A stretch of DNA of 64,000 bases from assembly GCA_035519675.1 (NCBI GenBank), contig DATIWB010000040.1, positions 4,949-68,948 on the forward strand, written 5' to 3'. The stretch is from RPRB01 sp035519675. GTDB taxonomy: Bacteria; Myxococcota; Myxococcia; Myxococcales; Myxococcaceae. Below are positions 51,329 through 59,160 of this stretch, one piece after another (the stretch's first letter is position 1; each line of letters opens with the position of its first letter). Made by a program: the position numbers and the translations under genes. A model generated the notes under the pieces. It had not been told where the DNA came from. It saw only the letters and a program-made list of their open reading frames with translations, and ran no database searches.

Positions 51329-52713
51329 TTCCCCTGCGCGAGATCGCCACCTGCTTCGAGGGCGTCATCCCGGCGATGATGGCCACCTGCTCCCTCGAGG
51401 GTGAGCCGAACGTCACCGAGATCAGCCAGGTGCACCTGGTCGACGAGAAGCACGTCGCGCTCTCACACCAATTCTTCAACAAGACCCAGCGGAACGTCCG
51501 GGAGAATCCGAACGCCACCATCCTGGTCTTCGCCCCGGTGACCTACGACCTGTACCGGCTGCAGCTGCGGTTCGATCACCCCGAGAGCGAGGGTCCGCTG
51601 TTCGAGGAGATGTCGGCCCGCCTTCAAGTCATCGCCTCGCACACCGGGATGCTGGGCATCTTCAAGCTCCGCTCGGCCGACGTGTACGAGGTTCTCTCGG
51701 TCGAGCAGCTCACCAGCTACTTCCTCCCGGCAGACCCGCGGCTCGACCCGGCGGCGCCGACCACGGGGGTGCTGGACGCGATGGCGCGCGAGCTGCGGAG
51801 CCTCCGGGCCATCTCCGACCGGGTGAACCGCGCCAGCTGCCTCGAGGCACTGCTGGAGAATGTCCTCCAGGCGCTCGACGAGGAGCTCGGGTTCCACCAT
51901 TCCATGGTGCTCCTCCCGGACGAGCGCGGGCATCTGGTCACCACCGCCAGCCATGGGTACGGAACGGCCGGAGTGGGGGCGGAGGTTCCGCTGGGCGAGG
52001 GGCTGATCGGGACGGTGGCCGCCCGCCGGCGCCCGATGCGCGTCGCGGGGGTGGGAGCCGAGCTTCGGTACTGGCGCACCATCCGCGCCGAGCTGCAGCA
52101 CGCGGGGAAGGCGCCCGCCGCGCCGGAGATTCCGCTGCCGGGGCTCCCGGACGCCCAGGCCCAGCTCGCGCTGCCGCTCCTGGTGGGGGATCGGCTGGTG
52201 GGGGTTCTGGCCCTGGAGAGCCGTGAGGCGATGGCGTTCGACGCCTGGACCGAGACCTTCCTCAACATCCTGGCCAACCAGATTGCCCTGGGCATCGATC
52301 GCGCCGCGACTGCGACTGCGGACGACGAGGCCGAGCCGCCGCCCGGGCAAGCCGGGCGAGGCCGGAGCGCTGCCGCCGGTCCGCGCACCCGGGTGTTCCA
52401 GCTGTTCCGGAACGACGACTGCATCTTCGTCGACGGCGAGTACCTGATCCGGAACATCCCGGCGAAGATCCTCTGGAAGCTGCTGCGGGCGAACGCCGAG
52501 ACCGGGCGCACCGAGTTCAGCAACCGCGAGCTGCGGCTCGACGACTCGCTGGGGCTCCCGGAGCTGCGGGACAACCTCGAGTCGCGGCTGATCCTCCTGA
52601 GGAAGCGGCTGGAGGAGAAGTGCCCCGAGGTGCAGATCCGTCCGGTGCGGCGGGGGCGGTTCGAGCTGCAGGTCGGGTGCGGCGTTCAGCTGCGAGAGAG
52701 TGACTCGGCCTGA
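51325..52713 (+). CDS. PNPOx-GAF-winged-helix one-component regulator
   Basis: 462-aa cytosolic fusion. Residues about 8-130 are a PNPOx-like split barrel (ATCSLEGEPNVTEISQVHLV, ALSHQFFNKTQRNVRENPNA). Residues about 165-320 are a GAF domain (EELGFHHSMVLLPDERGHLV, LPLLVGDRLVGVLALES). A disordered linker (325-352) leads to a C-terminal domain at about 355-450 that looks like an OmpR/PhoB-type winged helix (EYLIRNIPAKILWKLLRAN ... LESRLILLRKRLEEK). It is co-translated with the preceding PNPOx gene and shares a locus with hemerythrin. A flavin- or haem-bound redox/gas sensor and DNA-binding regulator is inferred. Confidence 0.78.
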   Translation: MIPLREIATCFEGVIPAMMATCSLEGEPNVTEISQVHLVDEKHVALSHQFFNKTQRNVRENPNATILVFAPVTYDLYRLQLRFDHPESEGPLFEEMSARLQVIASHTGMLGIFKLRSADVYEVLSVEQLTSYFLPADPRLDPAAPTTGVLDAMARELRSLRAISDRVNRASCLEALLENVLQALDEELGFHHSMVLLPDERGHLVTTASHGYGTAGVGAEVPLGEGLIGTVAARRRPMRVAGVGAELRYWRTIRAELQHAGKAPAAPEIPLPGLPDAQAQLALPLLVGDRLVGVLALESREAMAFDAWTETFLNILANQIALGIDRAATATADDEAEPPPGQAGRGRSAAAGPRTRVFQLFRNDDCIFVDGEYLIRNIPAKILWKLLRANAETGRTEFSNRELRLDDSLGLPELRDNLESRLILLRKRLEEKCPEVQIRPVRRGRFELQVGCGVQLRESDSA

Positions 52714-53345
52714 CAGCGGAAACCCGGTCTCCGCCGTGAGGGCGAGGCTCAGGAGAGCAGCGAGTCCGGCGAACCGCTGATCCTGGGTGAGCCCCTGGCG
52801 ACTCCTGGACCGCTGCCTGTAACAGAGGCGGTGGCTCGGCAACCAACGCAACGAAGGGCGTCCGGGCAGCCGGAGGGAGCCACTCCGGTGGACTCCAGAT
52901 GAGCGTTCGTCTCGGGCACTCAGGGTCCGCTCGAGCTCGAGCCGTCGCAGGGAACCTCCAGAGGAGAATGTCCCTCTCTTGGTCGGCAGCGCCGCAGCAG
53001 CTGCCTCCGCCCAGCGGATGAAGCCGGTGCAGGAGTCCGCACCAGCTCAGCACCACGTCGCGAGGCGTGATCGCCGGAAAGCGCAGAGCGCTTGGTGATC
53101 GGCCTGGCCGTCCTCCACGTTGCGAGCCCTCGGTGCGCGCACGGTGTCGTCACCGGGCGTTGTGTCAGCTCGGGGGTGTCAGCGCTCCTCGAGTGATTCC
53201 TTCAACCCATGGAACCACGGGAGGTCGCCGACGGCGTGCTGGTTGCAGTCTGGCCTCGGTCCATGGGGCTCCCTGAAAGAGAGGGGACGGATCGAAGGGT
53301 GCGCCAGGCAACGCTCGCCTGGCGCCGAAATGCCCCACGACCGAG
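52714..53345. other. 632-bp intergenic region with gene remnant
   Basis: No intact gene. It holds, on the minus strand, a degraded piece of an APH kinase gene (52732-52824) related to the intact copy at 54626. The remainder has no recognisable coding or RNA feature. Confidence 0.6.
52732..52824 (-). pseudogene. remnant of APH-family kinase C-terminus
   Basis: The minus-strand translation contains RQGLTQDQRFAGLAALLSLAL, closely matching RQGLTQDERFAGLGFAVALL of the intact phosphotransferase at 54626-55714; the DNA is clearly alike around 52760-52790. The rest of the domain cannot be found upstream, so this is a fragment from a duplicated or lost copy. Confidence 0.65.
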
Positions 53346-53954
53346 ATGAGGGGGTTGCTGCTTCTCATCTCTTTCTGCGGGTTGGGCTGCGGCATCCCTC
53401 TCACGCCCGATGCCGTCCGCTGCGGGGAACATGAGACGAGCCTGGAGATCTGGTCCGACTCCAAAGGAATGACCTGCGAGCAGGCCATGGCGACGGTCGA
53501 CCAGGCCATCGCCATCGGCATCGACCATGGATTCTGGGATCGCGAACCCAGGGTCTTCCTGTCCGGGATGCGTCTGCAGTTCATCGGCGACCAGGATCTC
53601 GCCGCCGTCGGACACAAGGAAGACCTGGGATTCACGATGGACGTTCTCTTCGCGCACACGGCGGCGGTGGCCTACGGCGGGGACCAGAACGCTGACTACA
53701 CGAGGCCCTACGTCCGAGGGCAGCAGACCTGGCCGTCGGCCGTCATCCTGGCCCACGAGATGACCCACATGTGGCAGTGCGACGGATTTCTGGACCTCGG
53801 AGCCCTCGGCAACGACACCCAGGACCACTGCAGATGGGCCAATGAGCAGGCTCCGCTGTACGCGGACCTGGGGTGGAGCCAGTTCTCCTCGAACTTCACG
53901 GACAACTGCGAGAAGAAGCGCTGCAGCGGAGCGGTCTGCAAGTCGGCGGACTGA
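53346..53954 (+). CDS. lipoprotein with HExxH motif, lower-GC
   Basis: 202-aa protein with a lipobox (FCGLGC) and a zinc-peptidase-like motif in VILAHEMTHMWQCDG (HEMTH). Further landmarks are a Cys-rich end (DNCEKKRCSGAVCKSAD) and a middle with GHKEDLGFTMDVLFAHTA. No family recognised; it is unlike the metzincin at 4737. The base composition is visibly lower than surroundings (36 of 60 G+C in 53521-53580), suggesting recent acquisition. It stands alone between the gene remnant and the thioesterase gene. Confidence 0.72.
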   Translation: MRGLLLLISFCGLGCGIPLTPDAVRCGEHETSLEIWSDSKGMTCEQAMATVDQAIAIGIDHGFWDREPRVFLSGMRLQFIGDQDLAAVGHKEDLGFTMDVLFAHTAAVAYGGDQNADYTRPYVRGQQTWPSAVILAHEMTHMWQCDGFLDLGALGNDTQDHCRWANEQAPLYADLGWSQFSSNFTDNCEKKRCSGAVCKSAD

Positions 53955-54116
53955 GCTCGCTCCATCTGCCGGGTCAGGGAGCGGTCGATGTCGTCATCGC
54001 GTGCCAGCGCGGAGGTACCGGTGATCGGCATTCATGAGCTTGAGGGATTTCCCGGTGCCGGAGGGCTTCGCGAATTGCCTGCCCCATCGCATCGCGCGTT
54101 ACCATGTCCGGGCGCC

Positions 54117-54572
54117 ATGCAGACCTTCGTTCCGTCCGATCCCGACTTCGATCGCCGCGTGCGAACGAGCTTCGCGCGCCAGAACATCATGTCCTTGCTC
54201 CAGGCGACGATCGTGCGAGTGGCGCCGGGTCAGGTCGACGTCGCGCTTCCGGTGCGCCCGGAGTTGGGCCAGCAGCACGGCTTCGTGCATGCGGGCGTCG
54301 TCACGGCCATCGTCGACACTGCTTGCGGTTATGCCGCCCTGACGCTCGTGCCTCCGGGGACCGGCGTTCTCAGCATCGAGTTCAAGACGAACCTGCTGGC
54401 GCCCGCGCGAGGCTCGACCCTGAACGCACGGGCCAGAGTGCTCAAGCCCGGGCGAAACATCTGCGTCTGCGCCGGAGATGTATTCGCCCTCGATGACCAC
54501 GGCGAGACGCTGGTCGCCACCATGCTGGCGACAATCATGGTCGTCCGCGGCAGGCCAGGGCTGGTGGATTGA
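54117..54572 (+). CDS. PaaI-type hotdog thioesterase
   Basis: 151-aa protein of the PaaI/YdiI hotdog thioesterase family, which hydrolyses acyl-CoA thioesters. The active-site segment HGFVHAGVVTAIVDTACGYA is characteristic, and LSIEFKTNLLAPARG and ALDDHGETLVATMLAT follow as usual. The ATG at 54117 is chosen for the family length; the reading frame extends 5'. It converges on the acyl-CoA catabolic operon (54 bp) and may serve it. Confidence 0.88.
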   Translation: MQTFVPSDPDFDRRVRTSFARQNIMSLLQATIVRVAPGQVDVALPVRPELGQQHGFVHAGVVTAIVDTACGYAALTLVPPGTGVLSIEFKTNLLAPARGSTLNARARVLKPGRNICVCAGDVFALDDHGETLVATMLATIMVVRGRPGLVD

Positions 54573-54625
54573 CCCCGGGTAGGGCGGTGGCCATCGGCGG
54601 GCACTGGACCTGGCCGGCCAGCGTT

Positions 54626-55714
54626 TCAGTCGAGGAGCTTGCTGATGCGGTTCCGGTCCACCGCCCGAACCGCCACCTGCGCCAGCAGCGCCACCGCGAA
54701 GCCCAGCCCGGCGAACCGTTCGTCCTGCGTCAGGCCCTGCCGGTAACGGAAGTAGATCTGCTGGGCGATGACCGCGACCTTGAAGAGGCCGAGCACGTAC
54801 TGGAAGAGCACGTCGTCCACCGCACGCCCGCTGCGGGTGGCGTAGCGCTGGACGATCTCCTCGCGGGTCAGGTTCCCGGGCAGCGCGGTGGGTCCGAAGG
54901 CGGCCGGGCCCACCATCTCCGCCTCGCCGGGCTCGAACCAGTAGGCCAGGGTCATCCCCAGGTCCGAGACCGGATCGCCGAGGGTGGCCATCTCCCAGTC
55001 GAGCACCGCCCGGACCTGCGTGAGGTCCGCGGGATCGAGCACCACGTTGTCGTACTTGAAGTCGTTGTGGATGATCGCCCCCGGCCTGTCGGGCGGCAGG
55101 TGCGAGGCCAGCCAGCCGGCGAGCCGCTCCATGTCCGGCACGTCGTCGGTGCGAGCACGCTCGTAGCGCTCGGTCCAGCCAGCGACCTGGCGCTGAACGT
55201 AGCCCTGCGGCCTTCCGAAGTCGGCCAGCCCGGCGGCGGCCGGGTCCACCGCGTGCAGCTCGACCAGCGTGTCCACCACCGTCTCGGAGACGGCGCGCAT
55301 TCCGGCGGCATCGAGCACCACGCCCGGCGGGAGCACGGTCCCGCGGAGGATGAGCCCCGGGACCCGCTCCATCACGTAGAACTGCGCGCCGAACGGGGAC
55401 TCCTCCTCCGGGACGTAGAAGAGGGTGCGCGGCACCTTCGGCCACACGGTTCGCAGCCGGGTCAGCACCGTGTACTCGCGGCGCATGTCGTGTCCGGCCT
55501 TGATCTGCTTCGCGCCCTTCGGTGGGCGGCGAAGCACCAGCTCGGCGCCGCCGACCCGGAGAAGGTAAGTGAGGTTGGAGTGGCCTTTCGGGAACTGCTC
55601 GACCACCACTGGCCCGGTGAGCTCGGGGGAGTACCGGTCGAACATGCGGCGGAGCGCCTCCGGATCCAGCTCCTCGCCAGGTCGGACGGGCCGGGTCGGA
55701 TCGAGCGAGGTCAC
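54626..55714 (-). CDS. APH-family phosphotransferase (ACAD10/11-type kinase)
   Basis: 362-aa kinase-like protein of the aminoglycoside phosphotransferase (APH) family of the kind found with acyl-CoA dehydrogenases. The nucleotide loop is FPKGHSNLTYLLRVG, and the catalytic motif IIHNDFKYDNVVLDP (HxDxxxxN) is followed by LDWEMATLGDPVSD. In animals ACAD10 and ACAD11 carry this domain fused to a dehydrogenase and phosphorylate 4-hydroxy acyl-CoAs; here the two are adjacent genes. The GTG start overlaps the dehydrogenase stop (GTGA). A degraded copy of its C-terminus is at 52732-52824. Confidence 0.9.
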   Translation of the reverse strand: MTSLDPTRPVRPGEELDPEALRRMFDRYSPELTGPVVVEQFPKGHSNLTYLLRVGGAELVLRRPPKGAKQIKAGHDMRREYTVLTRLRTVWPKVPRTLFYVPEEESPFGAQFYVMERVPGLILRGTVLPPGVVLDAAGMRAVSETVVDTLVELHAVDPAAAGLADFGRPQGYVQRQVAGWTERYERARTDDVPDMERLAGWLASHLPPDRPGAIIHNDFKYDNVVLDPADLTQVRAVLDWEMATLGDPVSDLGMTLAYWFEPGEAEMVGPAAFGPTALPGNLTREEIVQRYATRSGRAVDDVLFQYVLGLFKVAVIAQQIYFRYRQGLTQDERFAGLGFAVALLAQVAVRAVDRNRISKLLD

Positions 55715-56928
55715 CCTGGTCCGCCCCTCCGGTCGGGAAGCCCGCGGGCCCGGAGGATGTGCCGCGCCACCGACGCCTGGTGCACCTCGTCCGGGCCGTC
55801 GTAGATGCGCGCACCCCGCTCGTGGCGGAACCACCAGGCCAGCGGGGTGTCGTCGGTGATGCCCAGCGCCCCGTGCGCCTGGATGGCCCGGTCGAGCACC
55901 CGGAAGAGGGTGTTGGCCACCACGAACTTGATCATCGAGATGTCGTCGCGGGCGACGTAGGCCCCGTCCTGGTCAATGCGCCAGGCGGCGTGCAGCACCA
56001 GGAGCCGCGCGGCGTCGATCTCCGCCCGGCTCTCGGCGATCCACTGCTGGATGGTGCCCTTCAGCCCCAGCGGTCGCCCCGGGGACAGCTCGCGCGAGAC
56101 GGCACGGTCGCAGAGCAGGTCGAAGGCACGCTGGCAGATGCCGATCCACCGCATGCAGTGGTGGATGCGGCCAGGGCCGAGCCGGGCCTGGGCGATGACG
56201 AAGCCCGCTCCGCGCTCGCCGAGGAGGTTCGCCGCCGGCACCCGGACGTTCTCGTAGGAGATCTCCCCGTGGGACGCCCAGCCTCCGCCCGCCTCTCCCA
56301 TCACCGGGATGTTCCGGACCAGCCGCACCCCCGGGGTGTCCATGGGGACGATGATCTGGCTCGCCCGGGCGTAGATGCTGGGCTCCTCGGGATCGGTCAC
56401 CGCCATGACGATGGCGAAGGCGGCCCCCTCGGCGGCGGTGGTGAACCACTTGCGCCCATCGATGACCCACTGGTGGCCGTCGCGGCGCGCCAGCGTCCCC
56501 ATCCAGGCGGGGTTGGAGCCCGGCATCGCGGGCTCGGTCATGGAGAAGCAGCTCCGGATGCGTCCGGCAGCGAGCGGCTCGAGCCAGGTGCGCTTCTGCT
56601 CGGGCGTCCCGAATTCGTGGAGGATCTCCATGTTCCCCACGTCCGGCGCCTGGCAGTGGAAGCTGTAGTGGCCGAGCGGGGTCCGCCCCAGCTCCTCGCT
56701 GACGAAGGCGAACTCCATCAGCGAGAGCCCCATCCCTCCCTGCTCGCGGTGGAAGTGGGGCGCCCACCACCCCCGGGCTCTCACCTCCTGGCGCACGCGC
56801 TCCAGCTCGGGCTCGAGCACCGCCCAGCCCTCGGACATCCGCCGCTCCAGCGGCTGGATCCGTTCGGCGACGAAGGCGTGGATGGCGGGGAGGAGCTCGG
56901 CGACGCGCGGGGGGATGCTGAAGTCCAT
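55711..56928 (-). CDS. acyl-CoA dehydrogenase (ACAD10/11-like)
   Basis: 405-aa FAD enzyme that oxidises acyl-CoA. The pattern RIRSCFSMTEPAMPGSNPAW (flavin-site region), IDGRKWFTTAAEGAAFAIVM and QAHGALGITDDTPLAWWFRH (helix contacting FAD) is standard. The end reads RIYDGPDEVHQASVARHILR, like the ACAD10/11 branch; the catalytic base (usually the Glu in YEGT-type motifs) is not certain here. It overlaps the APH kinase by 4 bp and starts 23 bp after the SDR stop, so the three are in one operon. A GAGG box precedes the ATG. Confidence 0.92.
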   Translation of the reverse strand: MDFSIPPRVAELLPAIHAFVAERIQPLERRMSEGWAVLEPELERVRQEVRARGWWAPHFHREQGGMGLSLMEFAFVSEELGRTPLGHYSFHCQAPDVGNMEILHEFGTPEQKRTWLEPLAAGRIRSCFSMTEPAMPGSNPAWMGTLARRDGHQWVIDGRKWFTTAAEGAAFAIVMAVTDPEEPSIYARASQIIVPMDTPGVRLVRNIPVMGEAGGGWASHGEISYENVRVPAANLLGERGAGFVIAQARLGPGRIHHCMRWIGICQRAFDLLCDRAVSRELSPGRPLGLKGTIQQWIAESRAEIDAARLLVLHAAWRIDQDGAYVARDDISMIKFVVANTLFRVLDRAIQAHGALGITDDTPLAWWFRHERGARIYDGPDEVHQASVARHILRARGLPDRRGGPG

Positions 56929-56951
56929 GCTCAGTGCCTCGACTGGCCGCC

Positions 56952-57773
56952 CTAGAGGAAGAAGTCGGGAATCAGCTCCGCCCCGGGCACGGTGGCGTAC
57001 TTCGAGAAGTCGGTGACGCCCTCGGCCCGGAGCACGTCCTCGTCGACGCAGAAGTTCCCGGTGAACTCCCGGCTGGGCCGGGTGAGGATGGCATGTGCGG
57101 CGTCGGCCATGATCTCCGCCTTGCGGCTGCCGCGGACCGTGTCGTCCCCCCCGAGGAGGTTCTGCACCGCGGCGGTGGCGATGATCGTCTTCGGCCACAG
57201 GGTGTTGACCGCGATTCCCTCGTCCCGGAACTCCTCGGCCATCGCCAGGGCGCAGAAGCTCATCCCGAACTTGGCCAGCGAGTAGGCCACGTGCGGGGCG
57301 AACCAGCGCGGGTCCAGGCTGGGCGGCGGGGAGTTGTTGAGGATGTGGGGGTTCTTCGCCTTCCTCAGATGCGGGATGCAGACCTGGGAGCAGAGGAAGG
57401 TGCCTCGCACGTTGATGCCGTGCATGAGGTCCCACTTCTTCATCGGGGTCTCCACCGTGCCCGAGAGGTGGATGGCGCTGGCGTTGTTCACCAGGATGTC
57501 GATGCCCCCGAAGGTCTTCACCGTCTTCTCCACCGCGGCCTGGACCTGGTCCTCGAAGCGGATGTCCACCACGCAGGGGAGCGCCCGACCGCCGGCCCTC
57601 TGGATCTCCTCCGCCGCGGTGTAGAGCGTCCCGGGCAGCTTCGGGTGGGGCTCGGTGGTCTTGGCGGCGATGGCGACGTTGGCGCCGTCGCGGGCGGCCC
57701 GCAGGGCGATGGCCAGCCCGATGCCGCGGCTGGCGCCGGTGATGAAGAGCGTCTTTCCCTCGAGGGTGCGCAT
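56952..57773 (-). CDS. HSDL2-like short-chain dehydrogenase
   Basis: 273-aa SDR. The NAD(P) motif is LFITGASRGIGLAIAL and the NNAS motif is VNNASAIHLSG. The catalytic pair is YSLAK in HVAYSLAKFGMSFCALAMAE. KNPHILNNSPPPSLDPRWF is typical of HSDL2/hydroxysteroid-dehydrogenase-like proteins, which act in fatty-acid metabolism in animals. Length is close to this group without the sterol-carrier domain. The ATG at 57773 begins the conserved Rossmann strand; longer in-frame starts add unrelated sequence. It lies between the citrate synthase-type and dehydrogenase genes. Confidence 0.9.
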   Translation of the reverse strand: MRTLEGKTLFITGASRGIGLAIALRAARDGANVAIAAKTTEPHPKLPGTLYTAAEEIQRAGGRALPCVVDIRFEDQVQAAVEKTVKTFGGIDILVNNASAIHLSGTVETPMKKWDLMHGINVRGTFLCSQVCIPHLRKAKNPHILNNSPPPSLDPRWFAPHVAYSLAKFGMSFCALAMAEEFRDEGIAVNTLWPKTIIATAAVQNLLGGDDTVRGSRKAEIMADAAHAILTRPSREFTGNFCVDEDVLRAEGVTDFSKYATVPGAELIPDFFL

Positions 57774-57790
57774 GTCGGCGCCGGACCCTA

Positions 57791-59083
57791 TCACCGCCTT
57801 CCCGGGGCGCGTGGGCCCACGTAGCGCGCGCGGGGACGGAGGAGCTCGCCGGAGCTGCGCTGCTCGGCGACGTGGGCGCTCCACCCCGCGCTCCGCCCGA
57901 TGCAGAACATCACCTGGCCGGCCCAGGGCGGAAGGTGCAGCGCGTGGGCGACGGCCAGCAGCCCCACGTCCACCGTGGGCTGGCCGAGGTCGAGCCGCAC
58001 CGCCTCGGACACCAGCGCCTCGAGGGTGGCCAGCGCTCGCCTGGGCCGCGGCTGCTGCGAGGCAAGCGAGAGGAGGAGGGCGCCGCGGGGATCGCCGGCG
58101 GGGTAGAGCCGGTGGCCGAACCCGGGCAGCGCCTCGCCACGGCGCACGCGGGCCAGGACGGTGGCGCGGGCTCGCTCGGGCCGGCCGGCCTCCGCGACCA
58201 GCGCCTGGACCCGCATGCTCTCGGCGCCGTGGCGGGGCCCGCTGAAGGCCGCCAGCGCGGCGAGCGCACACGCCTCGAGGTCCGCGCCGGTCGAGGCGGC
58301 GACCCGGGCGGCGAACGAGGAGGCGTTGAGCTCGTGGTCGGCACAGAGCACCAGCGTCGCCTCGAGGAGCCTCGCTCCGCGGGCGCGGGCTCCGAGGGCG
58401 CGCTGGAGGCCGGAGGCCACGTCGGTGGCGGCCAGGGCGTCGGCGGGGCGGTGTCCACAGGCGACGGCGACGAGCCCCACCAGGGTCCACACCAGCTCGG
58501 GCCCCCCGGGCTCGGTCACCGACGGTGGAGCATCCGGGGCGCGGGACGAACCCGGTGCGGCGCGGCGTGCGCGGAGCCCGGGCCGAGATCGCGCTGCCCC
58601 CACCCGAGGCGCGGCCTCGTGGGCGCGGTGCCGCGCGAGCCGCACCGCGGACAGACCGGCCAGGAGCGCGTCGATGGGGTCGCCCGGGCCTCGCGGAAGC
58701 CCCGCGGGGAGCGTCCTGGGACGAGGCCAGACCGGGGGCGTCGCCGGCAAGACGCCGGTCCACAGCAGCTCGGCGACCGCCTCGAAGCGGGCGGTCCGGG
58801 CCAGCTCCACCGCCTCGTGGCCGCGGTACCACGGACCGTCGGGCCGGATCTCGGTCAGCGCCGAGCTGAGCACCGGCTCTCCCCACCGCAGGGCGCCGGC
58901 CGCCACCGCCTCGTGGCCCAGCCGGGCGTCGGCCCGGTGCCGGAGCGTCTCCAGGTCCTCGCGGAGGTAGCGCCGCTCGCGGTGCCGTCCGGAGGGGAAC
59001 GAACGAACCCAGCGGCGGCTGGCGTAGGAGTACAGCGTGGCCACCTTCACCCCCAGGATGCGCGCGGCCTCGCGCGCATCCAC
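57791..59083 (-). CDS. MerR-type HTH fused to a citrate synthase domain
   Basis: 430-aa fusion. Residues 1-70 are a MerR-like helix-turn-helix (DAREAARILGVKVATLYSYA). The rest is a citrate/2-methylcitrate synthase domain with His in DHELNASSF, His in SGPRHGAES, His in GFGHRLYPAGDPRG and Asp in QPTVDVGLLAV, so the catalytic residues are kept. Such HTH-citrate synthases are a known but little-studied family. I chose the GTG at 59083 (TGAGG upstream); the longer ATG at 59122 would include the operator. First gene of the acyl-CoA operon, and divergent from a second citrate synthase. It may sense a CoA ester and control its own operon. Confidence 0.82.
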   Translation of the reverse strand: MDAREAARILGVKVATLYSYASRRWVRSFPSGRHRERRYLREDLETLRHRADARLGHEAVAAGALRWGEPVLSSALTEIRPDGPWYRGHEAVELARTARFEAVAELLWTGVLPATPPVWPRPRTLPAGLPRGPGDPIDALLAGLSAVRLARHRAHEAAPRVGAARSRPGLRARRAAPGSSRAPDAPPSVTEPGGPELVWTLVGLVAVACGHRPADALAATDVASGLQRALGARARGARLLEATLVLCADHELNASSFAARVAASTGADLEACALAALAAFSGPRHGAESMRVQALVAEAGRPERARATVLARVRRGEALPGFGHRLYPAGDPRGALLLSLASQQPRPRRALATLEALVSEAVRLDLGQPTVDVGLLAVAHALHLPPWAGQVMFCIGRSAGWSAHVAEQRSSGELLRPRARYVGPRAPGRR

Positions 59084-59095
59084 CAGGGCCTCATG

Positions 59096-59121
59096 TGGAT
59101 TGTCGAATCCAGATGGATCCA
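59096..59121. promoter_or_regulatory. four TGGAT/ATCCA half-sites in citrate synthase divergent promoter
   Basis: TGGAT at 59096-59100, ATCCA at 59107-59111, TGGAT at 59114-59118 and ATCCA at 59117-59121 form overlapping inverted repeats (TGGATT-GTCG-AATCCA, ATCCA-GA-TGGAT, ATGGATCCAT). The array sits directly upstream of the HTH-citrate synthase ribosome binding site. It is the likely operator of that regulator. Confidence 0.6.
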
Positions 59122-59160
59122 TATGAGACCCACGCTAGGACAGGTCGACCGGAGGTGCAC

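Noticed and set aside
54610..54621. Perfect palindrome CTGGCCGGCCAG between convergent genes as a terminator
   Set aside because: It has no loop or T-run and such GC palindromes are expected by chance at this composition.
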